Source of the DNA: a bacterium
GTDB taxonomy: Bacteria; Bacillota; Clostridia; Lachnospirales; Lachnospiraceae
Length of the DNA: 6,865 nucleotides
Direction of reading: 5' to 3'
Assembly (NCBI GenBank): GCA_004562765.1
Contig: SFRL01000094.1
Span: 1 to 6,865, forward strand
Both the position numbers and the translations under genes were made by a program. Shown here one piece after another: positions 1-6,538 of this stretch. Under the pieces are notes generated by a model. The model was given only the letters and a program-made list of their open reading frames with translations. It was not told where the DNA came from and made no database searches. Positions within the stretch are counted from its first letter, which is position 1, and each line of letters opens with the position of its first letter.

Positions 1-1
1 A

Positions 2-1291
2 TTTCCGGAGGCGGTCGCAGAGAGAACTGCTGCCGGTGCTCCCATACAGGCACAACAACCTGCGCAGCTGACATTTAAGGAACGGATGGAACAACAGCGC
101 AAGGACCGCCTGGCCAAAAGAAAGACTCCGATGGCAGATCATGTGAGTGTCAATATGATGGAGGGCCTGATGGAGAAACATAAGCTGGAAAATAACGCTC
201 TGCATTTATTGACCACACAGCAGCTGGAACAGGCATCTGAGAATCATGTAGATACACGCGTGCTTCGTTACTTTGTTTATGGATATCGTGCAAAGAGAAA
301 TGGGAATCCTGCCAGTCCCGAGGATGAGGCACGCAAAAATGCGGATCAGCGTTTTCTTAACGACTACTGCTCCCGAGACATCAACCGCAGAAAACCACAT
401 TTAAAGCGTATGCTGGAACAAGTGCTTTCCATCCATCTGACCGAAGACCAGTTTACCACAGCTTATCTGGAACATCATGGACAGCTGATCTATTTTGAAA
501 ATGTTTACAAAGATCCGGTCAATGCACCTTTTTTTGATGAGCTTCCGCAATTTACAAAGAATCTGATCCAGCATCGGGTGATCGACCGTTATGCCCCCAT
601 GGGCTATGTCATGACTCACACCTGTGCCTTAAAAGCAGTCGATTCCGACCATCTTGAGTATATGACCCAGGTACGCACACAATCTGATCTGGATATTTTT
701 GCCGGTATGATCGGCCAGGAAAGGCAGATCCTGCATGATACCTTACAGGAAACCGCCTCCGCTGAAAAGGAAGCCGTAAAACAGGAATTCGCCCGCAGGC
801 TGGAAGCAGAGAAAAAAACGCTCTTAATAGGCTCTGATACTATGAAACGTCAGGCCGAAACCATGGAGGGCGACATCGGCGGCCTTGACCTTACGAGTTT
901 TGTGACTGGCTATTCTTTTGATGAAATGTCCAAGTATCGGAAAATGATCGAGGATCATCCCGATGCATATGGACAAAACCCTGCATTGATCGATGCGCTG
1001 TATCAAAGCATGCACCATACGATGGACGTGATGGGCGATCTGAAGCTCCAGACAATGGCAGCACAGGGTGTCATCGATGAAATTCAGGCCACCGCTGCAC
1101 AACGAACGGTCAGTGACCAGTTATTGATCCGGGAAGCGAATCGCACACTGGAAGACGTACAACAAAAAACAGACCTGATCTCAGTCCAGTTAAATTCCCA
1201 CACAGATGCACTTCAGGCATTACTTCGCGGAAAAGCACTCAGTGACCCTGCAAAATTACTGCTCAGACAAATGGGACACCCGATTGAATAA
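2..1291 (+). CDS. Unrecognised helical protein, 3' part (5' end outside window)
   Basis: I do not recognise this protein and give it no function. The first ATG in view is at 86 and would give 401 residues. However, the frame is open without a stop back to base 2, and the 28 extra codons read like an Ala/Pro/Gln-rich linker (containing GAPIQAQQPAQ). The true start is therefore probably left of the window, although an AAGGAA lies close before the ATG at 86. Numbering from that Met, residues 1-30 are basic and Met-rich. Residues 55-190 are a mixed polar, aromatic-rich region (RYFVYGYRAKRNG at 61-73). Residues 205-260 are Glu/Lys/Gln-rich and probably coiled coil. Residues 300-380 are again mostly helical. 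I see no signal peptide, membrane segment or catalytic motif, so it is probably cytoplasmic. It converges on the peptidase gene and shares its terminator. Confidence 0.75.
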   Translation, partial: FPEAVAERTAAGAPIQAQQPAQLTFKERMEQQRKDRLAKRKTPMADHVSVNMMEGLMEKHKLENNALHLLTTQQLEQASENHVDTRVLRYFVYGYRAKRNGNPASPEDEARKNADQRFLNDYCSRDINRRKPHLKRMLEQVLSIHLTEDQFTTAYLEHHGQLIYFENVYKDPVNAPFFDELPQFTKNLIQHRVIDRYAPMGYVMTHTCALKAVDSDHLEYMTQVRTQSDLDIFAGMIGQERQILHDTLQETASAEKEAVKQEFARRLEAEKKTLLIGSDTMKRQAETMEGDIGGLDLTSFVTGYSFDEMSKYRKMIEDHPDAYGQNPALIDALYQSMHHTMDVMGDLKLQTMAAQGVIDEIQATAAQRTVSDQLLIREANRTLEDVQQKTDLISVQLNSHTDALQALLRGKALSDPAKLLLRQMGHPIE

Positions 1292-1320
1292 GCATTTCCG
1301 TCTATGACAATGAATATATG

Positions 1321-1370
1321 AAAAAAATAACGCCGCATGGAACACAAACCATGCGGCGTTTTGTTTCATT
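1321..1370. terminator. Bidirectional intrinsic terminator
   Basis: A perfect 12-bp inverted repeat (AACGCCGCATGG at 1329-1340 and its complement at 1349-1360) encloses an 8-nt loop. On the plus strand it is followed by TTGTTT. On the minus strand it is followed by A plus a run of seven T (complement of 1321-1327), the stronger signal. It lies between two convergent genes and should end both transcripts, more efficiently for the minus-strand peptidase gene. Confidence 0.9.
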
Positions 1371-1380
1371 ATGTAATACT

Positions 1381-3288
1381 CTAGATCGTTGTAGTCATCT
1401 CTCCATCCAGATAATCGATATCAGCGGAATCAGAGTAGACATAGTTTCCTGCAGCGTCCCACATCTCATACATCAGGATGTACTTACCATCGTACAGATC
1501 GATCTCTCCAAAAGAGGTATCTGCGGTCACTGTCAGATCGTCTACCGTATACATCTCAAAGTCATCGTCTCCGCTGTAGGATGCCAGCTTCCAGATCGTA
1601 GTGATCTTATCGCCTTCCTCCAGCAGGCGTAGCTCCTTGCTCGCCATACCGGACTCATCCAATCCCTTTGCAGCGCCCAGAATGGACCATTCCTCCGTAT
1701 TAAAATCGTAAGCCACCTGCAGATTATACTCCTCATCATTTAACAGGATCGGCACGGAATAGAGATTGTAGTCCTCACCCGGGCAGGAGAGTTCCATGTA
1801 GACCAGATGTCCATCGATGGCGCCCCAGACACCCCGGAAATTATCGCTGAATACACCGTTTTCCCAATCAGCATTCATATCGTTATCGGAACCCAATAGC
1901 ATCATCTGATCTGTTTCTTCATCTACATAATATAATAAGAAATCCACACCGGCCAACGCATCATACGCGTCCGGGCCCAGTTCCAGGACAGTAGCGCCGT
2001 TGTCGTTGATATCCAATGGCTTGTTATCCCAGCCCATATCCGGCAGGCTGACGATCTCCGGCAGTTCCTGAATATCCAGAGAGTTCAGATATTCCTCGCC
2101 GCCCTCTGCCAGTTCACCGGTGAGACCGTAGGCAAACAGATGCTTAAACGCCATGCCTGCTCCCACTCCGATGTAACCGTTAAAATCATCGATATCACCA
2201 TTATAGGAATAATAACAGCTAAGACCGGTGGATTCTGATCGGTACATACCGTTCACCTTATACAGTACACATTCCTCCAACGCATCACAGACATTTTGGG
2301 CAGAAGGCAGCATCCATGCAGTCTGGCGGGCAAGATGCCCCAGATCTACCATGTTGGTGTAGCCCTGTTCACGGGTGTTTCCGCCGTAATTCTCACTCTC
2401 CGCGGCTGCGCGGCCCAGCTCTGCAAAAAATCCGGGATCCTCCGTGGCAGCTACGAATGCTTCCTGACCGAAAGACTCATAGGCTTCCAGCAGTGGAGTC
2501 AGTTTGGTCAGATCCGTTAAAGACAACGTGGTCTGATCCTGTGTGCCCACAGCCTCACATCCGGTATAATACCAGCCGTTACCCGGCTCCACTTCCTCAG
2601 AGCCCACCAGATACTTCGCAAAGTTCTGAAATACCGCTGCCACATCCACCGTAGCCATCAGACAGGTGTCAAAACCTACCAGTTCCAGCGCCGGGTTTTC
2701 TGTGTCCGCCGGCCAGACCGCATCAAAGGCCTCATACATTTCAGCCAGATCCAGCGAATCCAGATCATGAAGCTCGTCAAAGGCTGCTCCGTTCACGGAA
2801 CCGCCGCCATGATTCCAGAAAGTCACCGCCACTTTGTCTGCGGGGTAATTCTCATTAGCAAATGCCAGAAATTCGTACAGTGTCTGGGCATCACCCATAT
2901 TGGCTGTGTCCTGCTCCTCCAAAAGCTGCAGACCTTCACTGTTGTATAGCCAGCGCTGCAGCTTGTTGGGATCCATATACTCGTTCTGCCATGCAGATGA
3001 ACCGCCGGTCTGAATGACCACATTGACATTTTCAGGTAGCTCCACTTCCATCATCTCAGCGAGATCGATGGTGGCAAAGCCGCCGTTGCTCTCCAGATCA
3101 CTGCCGCAGAGATACCAGTACACGGCCCAGCTGCCATCACCCGGTTTGTTAGACACAGGCGATCTGTCCATATCCGCAGTCTCCGAAGAAACATCTTCTG
3201 CTACAGCTCCCATCTCCTCTCCGCCACAAGCGATGAGAGATAAGCACATTGCCATGACCAAAAGCAATGATAATATTTTTCTTTTCAT
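1381..3288 (-). CDS. Clostripain-family (peptidase C11) cysteine peptidase lipoprotein
   Basis: A 635-residue protein predicted to be a secreted, lipid-anchored cysteine endopeptidase. The N-terminus has a lipoprotein signal (MKRK, a hydrophobic run, then lipobox LIAC with Cys21) followed by an acidic Ser-rich linker to about residue 50. The C11 catalytic domain spans roughly 52-390. It has WNHGGG with the presumed catalytic His160, and GFDTCLMA with the presumed nucleophile Cys209. Asp207, two residues before the Cys, is where clostripain and PmC11 carry the Asp linked to Arg/Lys preference at P1. Residues 400-635 form an acidic, beta-rich C-terminal part of unknown role. The start is supported by AAGGAGG (complement of 3297-3303) 8 nt upstream. 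The gene is monocistronic here, diverges from a LytTR regulator and ends at the shared hairpin. Family and catalytic residues are clear; substrate and specificity are inferred. Confidence 0.93.
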   Translation of the reverse strand: MKRKILSLLLVMAMCLSLIACGGEEMGAVAEDVSSETADMDRSPVSNKPGDGSWAVYWYLCGSDLESNGGFATIDLAEMMEVELPENVNVVIQTGGSSAWQNEYMDPNKLQRWLYNSEGLQLLEEQDTANMGDAQTLYEFLAFANENYPADKVAVTFWNHGGGSVNGAAFDELHDLDSLDLAEMYEAFDAVWPADTENPALELVGFDTCLMATVDVAAVFQNFAKYLVGSEEVEPGNGWYYTGCEAVGTQDQTTLSLTDLTKLTPLLEAYESFGQEAFVAATEDPGFFAELGRAAAESENYGGNTREQGYTNMVDLGHLARQTAWMLPSAQNVCDALEECVLYKVNGMYRSESTGLSCYYSYNGDIDDFNGYIGVGAGMAFKHLFAYGLTGELAEGGEEYLNSLDIQELPEIVSLPDMGWDNKPLDINDNGATVLELGPDAYDALAGVDFLLYYVDEETDQMMLLGSDNDMNADWENGVFSDNFRGVWGAIDGHLVYMELSCPGEDYNLYSVPILLNDEEYNLQVAYDFNTEEWSILGAAKGLDESGMASKELRLLEEGDKITTIWKLASYSGDDDFEMYTVDDLTVTADTSFGEIDLYDGKYILMYEMWDAAGNYVYSDSADIDYLDGEMTTTI

Positions 3289-3325
3289 TTGATTTTCCTC
3301 CTTATTGACAGTAAAACTGCTAGCT

Positions 3326-3354
3326 TATATATACCATAAACAAATCGGAATCAA
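3326..3354 (-). promoter_or_regulatory. Putative sigma-A-type promoter of the peptidase gene
   Basis: On the minus strand TTGATT (complement of 3349-3354) is separated by 17 bp from TATATA (complement of 3326-3331). It lies upstream of the AAGGAGG and start codon of the peptidase gene. The repeat pair at 3370-3400 lies 15 bp upstream of the -35 element, a position suited to an activator. Assigned by eye from consensus. Confidence 0.5.
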
Positions 3355-3369
3355 AAAAGTGGACTGCTG

Positions 3370-3400
3370 CCTGAATCGTACCGAAAATGTCTTGAATCGG
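3370..3400 (-). repeat. Direct repeat with 21-bp period, candidate LytTR regulator site
   Basis: On the minus strand CCGATTCAAG (complement of 3391-3400) and ACGATTCAGG (complement of 3370-3379) are separated by 11 bp, so they recur every 21 bp and face the same side of the helix. LytTR regulators such as AgrA and ComE/BlpR bind pairs of roughly 9-10-bp direct repeats at this spacing, and the half site recalls the ACAnTTCAG-type boxes of ComE/BlpR. A shorter partial copy (CCGATT) lies at 3343-3348, inside the promoter spacer. The pair sits between the divergent promoters of the peptidase and the first regulator, so it could serve either. Binding is inferred. Confidence 0.45.
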
Positions 3401-3448
3401 CAAAAGCGCAAACCCATATTTTGACATCTAGAATTTCTTGACCGAGTG

Positions 3449-3457
3449 TGCGATAAT
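3449..3457 (+). promoter_or_regulatory. Putative extended -10 promoter of the first regulator
   Basis: TGCGATAAT fits an extended -10 element (TGn followed by GATAAT, five of six matches to TATAAT). It lies 31 bp before the start codon, leaving a short leader that carries the AAGGAA ribosome binding site. There is no good -35 at 17 bp: TAGAAT occupies 3429-3434, and a perfect TTGACA at 3421-3426 is 25 bp away, too far. This suggests an extended -10 or activator-dependent promoter. Other weak pairs in this AT-rich stretch cannot be excluded. Confidence 0.4.
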
Positions 3458-3488
3458 ACCCATATCATTATAAAAAAGGAAACAGCTT

Positions 3489-4190
3489 ATGCGAATAGCG
3501 ATCTGCGATGACCAGAAAAATGAACGACAAAAAATGATTGAAGCCCTTCATTTGGTCATCAATCATTTTTCAACAGATGAATTTGATAATGGAAGTGCTC
3601 TTTTAAAAAGTCATGCCAAAAATCCCTATGATCTCATCATTTTGGATATTCTGATGCCGGGGATGAACGGCATGGATACGGCAGCTTCTTTGCGAAAAAA
3701 CGACTCCAAAACCCCCATCATCTTTATGTCAACCAGCGCCGAATTCGGCGTACAAAGCTACCGTGTTCTCGCCTTTGACTATCTCTTAAAACCCATTGAC
3801 CAGGAACAGCTCAAAGGTTGTATGAAACGATTGTTTTCTCAAACAGAAAAAAAGAAGCAGTCTCTCACGATCACCTATAAAGGCACGAGAATTGATATCC
3901 TTTTATCAAATATACAGTATCTGGAAAGTAACCTAAGAAAAGTCATTTTCACCTTATCTGAAAATACAGAAATAGAAGTTATCGGCAAACTCACAGATTT
4001 TGAGCCTTATTTACTTGAGCATGGGTTCTGCCGCTGTCACAAGAGCTATCTTGTCAATATCGAACATATTGACAGAATCAATGACGATCTGTTCTATCTG
4101 ACCAGTGGAAAAACAGTGAAGATTTCAAGAGCTTACCTGCAAAGTGCTAAAAAAGCGTATTTTGAGTATATTTTCTCAGTCAAGGTATAA
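3489..4190 (+). CDS. LytTR-family response regulator (first, no adjacent kinase)
   Basis: A 233-residue DNA-binding response regulator of the AgrA/LytR/VirR type, length normal for the family. The receiver domain (about 1-120) has the acidic pair Asp7/Asp8, phosphoacceptor Asp53 in LDILMPGMNG, the switch Ser81 and the conserved Lys101 in YLLKPI. The LytTR DNA-binding domain (about 125-230) shows IQYLES at 142-147, HKSYLVN at 184-190 and ISRAY at 212-216. All phosphorylation residues are present, so it should be a working cytoplasmic transcription factor. The start is supported by AAAAAAGGAA about 8 nt upstream. It has its own promoter region, divergent from the peptidase gene, and is followed by a 242-bp gap before a paralogous regulator. 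By eye it is more AT-rich than that paralogue. No kinase lies next to it; the kinase at 5163-6434 or one elsewhere must phosphorylate it. Confidence 0.92.
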   Translation: MRIAICDDQKNERQKMIEALHLVINHFSTDEFDNGSALLKSHAKNPYDLIILDILMPGMNGMDTAASLRKNDSKTPIIFMSTSAEFGVQSYRVLAFDYLLKPIDQEQLKGCMKRLFSQTEKKKQSLTITYKGTRIDILLSNIQYLESNLRKVIFTLSENTEIEVIGKLTDFEPYLLEHGFCRCHKSYLVNIEHIDRINDDLFYLTSGKTVKISRAYLQSAKKAYFEYIFSVKV

Positions 4191-4194
4191 TGAT

Positions 4195-4219
4195 GCGCAC
4201 CCCGACATCGGTTATGCGC
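4195..4219 (+). other. Weak hairpin after the first regulator, possible attenuator
   Basis: GCGCA (4195-4199) pairs with TGCGC (4215-4219), and CCG/CGG inside can extend the stem across a small internal loop around ACAT. It starts 4 nt after the stop codon of the first regulator. No T run follows, so it is at best a weak terminator or an mRNA 3'-end structure. Confidence 0.3.
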
Positions 4220-4263
4220 TTACATATTACTCAGCTCCGGTTGACCATGTATTTACTGATCAA

Positions 4264-4303
4264 TACGAATTATGTCGTTTTTTTACAAGTTATGTTGTTT
4301 TTG
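4264..4303 (+). repeat. 20-bp tandem direct repeat, candidate LytTR regulator operator
   Basis: Two adjoining 20-bp units, 4264-4283 and 4284-4303, agree at 16 of 20 positions; both share the pattern TAC-A-TTATGT-GTTTTT. The second unit begins TACAAGTTATG, close to the TACAGTTAAG-type half site of AgrA. Two helical turns separate the units, as in known LytTR double sites. The repeat ends directly at the -35 hexamer of the following promoter, the position of a class II activator site. It differs in sequence from the repeat at 3370-3400. Function is inferred. Confidence 0.5.
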
Positions 4304-4332
4304 TTGAATGCAATAATGAAACAGATTAAAAT
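4304..4332 (+). promoter_or_regulatory. Putative sigma-A-type promoter of the regulator-kinase operon
   Basis: TTGAAT (4304-4309), a 17-bp spacer and TAAAAT (4327-4332) match a vegetative promoter at four and five of six positions. It would give a leader of about 95 nt ahead of the second regulator. I see no strong structure or riboswitch in that leader. The tandem repeat lies directly upstream, so regulated or autoregulated expression is likely. Confidence 0.55.
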
Positions 4333-4432
4333 TATTGCGCGAAAATATTGATCTCAAAATTCTTCAGCATATATCACAATGAAATCACATCCATGTAGTG
4401 GGTAAAAATTAGGGAAAAGGAGGTAGTTTGGC

Positions 4433-5158
4433 ATGATAAAAATAGCATTTTGCGATGATGACTGCTCTGTGCTCAGTGATCTTCATGAACTTCTCGCCCT
4501 TTACCGCGCGGAAAAAAATAAGGAGATCAACGATTTCACATTCCACAGTCCTTTGGACCTGATCTCTGAAATCGAACGGGGCACCCGCTTTGATGTCCTG
4601 TTTCTGGATGTTCTGATGCCAGGTGAAAACGGGATTGATGTCGCTGCAGAGATCCGTAGCTTTGACAAGAATGCGAAGATCATATTCCTGACTTCTTCCT
4701 CTGAATTTGCCGTGCAGTCATATACGGTAAATGCCTTCTATTACCAGCTCAAGCCCATCTGTGCAGAGAACTTTACCCGTTTGATGGACGGTGTTCTCTC
4801 CCAGTGTGAGAAAGAGCAGGCGAGCAGTCTGATCCTTCTTTGCAAAGCCGGTATCACACGGATCAAGCCGTCACAGCTGGAATATTGTGAGGTGATACAC
4901 CGGACGCTGCTCATTCATCTGACTTCGGGAAAGGTGCTGGAATGCACCGGTAGTCTGGAAGAACTGAGCAGACAGCTGATGCCCTATGGGAACTTTCTTC
5001 GGCCTCATCGCTCCTATCTGGTAAATCTGGAATACATACAGAATCTCTCCTATCGTGCCATCACCATGTCATGTCTGGCAGAGATCCCACTTCCCCGTGG
5101 AAAGTACAATGAGATCAAAAATGCTTTTTTAGAATATGCATTTTTAGCAGACAGGTGA
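4433..5158 (+). CDS. LytTR-family response regulator (second, kinase partner)
   Basis: A 241-residue response regulator of the AgrA/LytR/VirR family. The receiver domain (about 1-125) has Asp8/Asp9, phosphoacceptor Asp59 in LDVLMPGENG, the switch Thr87 and Lys107 in QLKPI. The LytTR domain (about 132-238) contains LEYCEV at 149-154, HRSYLVN at 192-198 and PLPRGKY at 219-225. The start is fixed by AAGGAGGT 8 nt upstream. The kinase gene begins 4 bp after the stop, and its weak ribosome binding site (AGGTGA) overlaps the end of this gene, so the two are cotranscribed and probably translationally coupled. It is a clear paralogue of the regulator at 3489-4190: both share the block around EF-VQSY and end in a similar FLEY/YFEY helix. 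It should be the cognate partner of the kinase and may bind the tandem repeat ahead of its own gene. Confidence 0.94.
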   Translation: MIKIAFCDDDCSVLSDLHELLALYRAEKNKEINDFTFHSPLDLISEIERGTRFDVLFLDVLMPGENGIDVAAEIRSFDKNAKIIFLTSSSEFAVQSYTVNAFYYQLKPICAENFTRLMDGVLSQCEKEQASSLILLCKAGITRIKPSQLEYCEVIHRTLLIHLTSGKVLECTGSLEELSRQLMPYGNFLRPHRSYLVNLEYIQNLSYRAITMSCLAEIPLPRGKYNEIKNAFLEYAFLADR

Positions 5159-5162
5159 TCAC

Positions 5163-6434
5163 ATGAGCTTTTGGATTTCGCTTTTGAATAATATTTCGGT
5201 GAGCTTCTTCGGAAGCATACTCTCCGCATCATTTTGCCATGCAGTAGAGACCCGCAGAAAACACAATATATTTGTATTCGCGATGCTGCTTTTTCCCCTG
5301 CTTCAGGGTCTGGTATATTTTCGTTGGGGTGCTGAATTTATGCGGGAGATCTATCCTCTCGTCGTTCATCTCCCCCTTCTTCTACTGCTCTACGCCCTGA
5401 CCGGCAGATTACTGTGGCCATTTTTTTCTATTCTTACCGCCTACCTGTGCTGTCAGCTGAGACGATGGATGGCACTTTTTGCAGTCGCAGTATTATCCGG
5501 CGGACAGCCAATGCAGAATTTTTTCGAACTGCTTTTTACCCTGCCGTTACTGCTCTTTTTGCTGCGTTATGCCTCGCCTCTCGTGCGGCAGCTATTCGAT
5601 TATCCGGCAAAGACCCAGTGTCAGTTTGGTTCCATTCCGCTGGTTTATTACATTTTTGATTATATCACCACCGTATATACAGATATGCTTACCAGTGGAG
5701 ATCCTGTGGTAGTAGAATTTATGCCTTTTGTGTGTTGCGCTGCGTATCTGGTGTTTTTACTGTACAATTCCGTCAAAGAACGTACCCAAATTCAATTGAA
5801 ACAGGCGCAAAAAAGCCTTGGTATCCAGTTGAACCAGGCTGTCCGGGAGATCGATGCTTTGCGGGAGTCCCAAACGCTTGCCAGCCAGTATCGCCATGAC
5901 ATGCGTCATCATCTGCAATATGTATCTGCCTGTATCAAAAACGGTCAGGAAGAACAGGCGCAAGCCTATATCAGCGGAATCTGTAAGGAGATCGATGCAC
6001 AGAAAGTGGAACGTTATTGCGAGAATGAGGCTGCAAATCTGATCCTCTCCGCTTTTGCCGGCCGCGCGAAAAAAGAGGGCATAGAGATAAAGATCAGAGG
6101 ATCGCTTCCTGCTTTTATCCTGATCTCAGACAGTGATCTGTGCGTGCTGCTCTCGAATGCACTGGAAAATGCGCTGCACGCCTGTCAGCCCCTCGCCGCC
6201 GCAAAAGAAGCCTGCGTCATTGATGTGCATTTTTACAATAAGGACGACAGACTCTTTTTGCAGATAGAAAACCCCTGCGGGGATGATATTTCGTTTGAAA
6301 ACGGCATTCCGGTATCTCACGAACCGGGACACGGCATTGGCGTACAGAGTATCTGTGCTATAGTAGAACGCTACGACGGCATGTGTACGTTTCTGGTTCA
6401 GAACCATCATTTCATTCTTCGTCTGTCGATTTAG
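5163..6434 (+). CDS. AgrC-like GHKL sensor histidine kinase
   Basis: A 423-residue membrane histidine kinase of the HPK10/AgrC type. The N-terminal half (1-204) is a sensor with about six or seven hydrophobic segments, for example near 35-53, 63-79, 83-99, 120-137, 155-172 and 182-202. There is no large extracellular or PAS domain. A polar, probably coiled-coil linker (205-240) leads to the H-box YRHDMRHH (243-250), with His245 the likely phosphoacceptor. The GHKL ATPase domain follows: N-box SNALENALHA (331-340, Asn336), IENP (368-371) and G-box GHGIGVQSI (389-397). All catalytic motifs are present. It sits 4 bp behind the second LytTR regulator, its presumed substrate, and may also phosphorylate the first. 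AgrC-type sensors often detect peptides, but no AgrB or AgrD gene is in view, so the signal is unknown. Confidence 0.92.
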   Translation: MSFWISLLNNISVSFFGSILSASFCHAVETRRKHNIFVFAMLLFPLLQGLVYFRWGAEFMREIYPLVVHLPLLLLLYALTGRLLWPFFSILTAYLCCQLRRWMALFAVAVLSGGQPMQNFFELLFTLPLLLFLLRYASPLVRQLFDYPAKTQCQFGSIPLVYYIFDYITTVYTDMLTSGDPVVVEFMPFVCCAAYLVFLLYNSVKERTQIQLKQAQKSLGIQLNQAVREIDALRESQTLASQYRHDMRHHLQYVSACIKNGQEEQAQAYISGICKEIDAQKVERYCENEAANLILSAFAGRAKKEGIEIKIRGSLPAFILISDSDLCVLLSNALENALHACQPLAAAKEACVIDVHFYNKDDRLFLQIENPCGDDISFENGIPVSHEPGHGIGVQSICAIVERYDGMCTFLVQNHHFILRLSI

Positions 6435-6458
6435 TACATATTCGGTTCGATTCGTGCA

Positions 6459-6488
6459 AAACGCTCCCGTTTGGTAACGGGAGCGTTT
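6459..6488 (+). terminator. Intrinsic terminator-like hairpin after the kinase gene
   Basis: A perfect 13-bp inverted repeat (6459-6471 and 6476-6488) closes a 4-nt TGGT loop 24 nt after the kinase stop codon. The stem is GC-rich in the middle and flanked by AAA/TTT. The T run is only three bases before ACAATATG, so termination may be partial, leaving some read-through into the small downstream gene. The minus strand shows AAAA before position 6459, so it could also act in reverse. Confidence 0.75.
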
Positions 6489-6538
6489 ACAATATGTGCA
6501 GGTCAAACGACTAAATAAAACATAGGAGGAATAGTGTT

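Noticed and set aside
1318..1632. 104-codon plus-strand frame beginning at the terminator
   Set aside because: It runs antisense through the 3' end of the peptidase gene, its start is inside the terminator region, and it has no ribosome binding site.
2296..2654. Overlapping plus-strand frames of 74 and 112 codons
   Set aside because: Both are antisense to the well-supported catalytic domain of the peptidase, have no ribosome binding site, and have Pro/Ser-rich compositions typical of shadow frames.
3421..3457. TTGACA (3421-3426) paired with GATAAT (3452-3457) as a standard promoter
   Set aside because: The spacer is 25 bp, far from 16-18; the extended -10 TGCGATAAT alone is the better reading.
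4144..4329. 61-codon plus-strand frame overlapping the end of the first regulator
   Set aside because: Its only ATG lies inside the regulator gene without a ribosome binding site, and the frame crosses the hairpin and tandem repeat; no protein-like features.
6126..6506. 126-codon minus-strand frame over the kinase 3' end
   Set aside because: Antisense to the N-box and G-box of the kinase, and its start lies beyond the terminator hairpin with no ribosome binding site.
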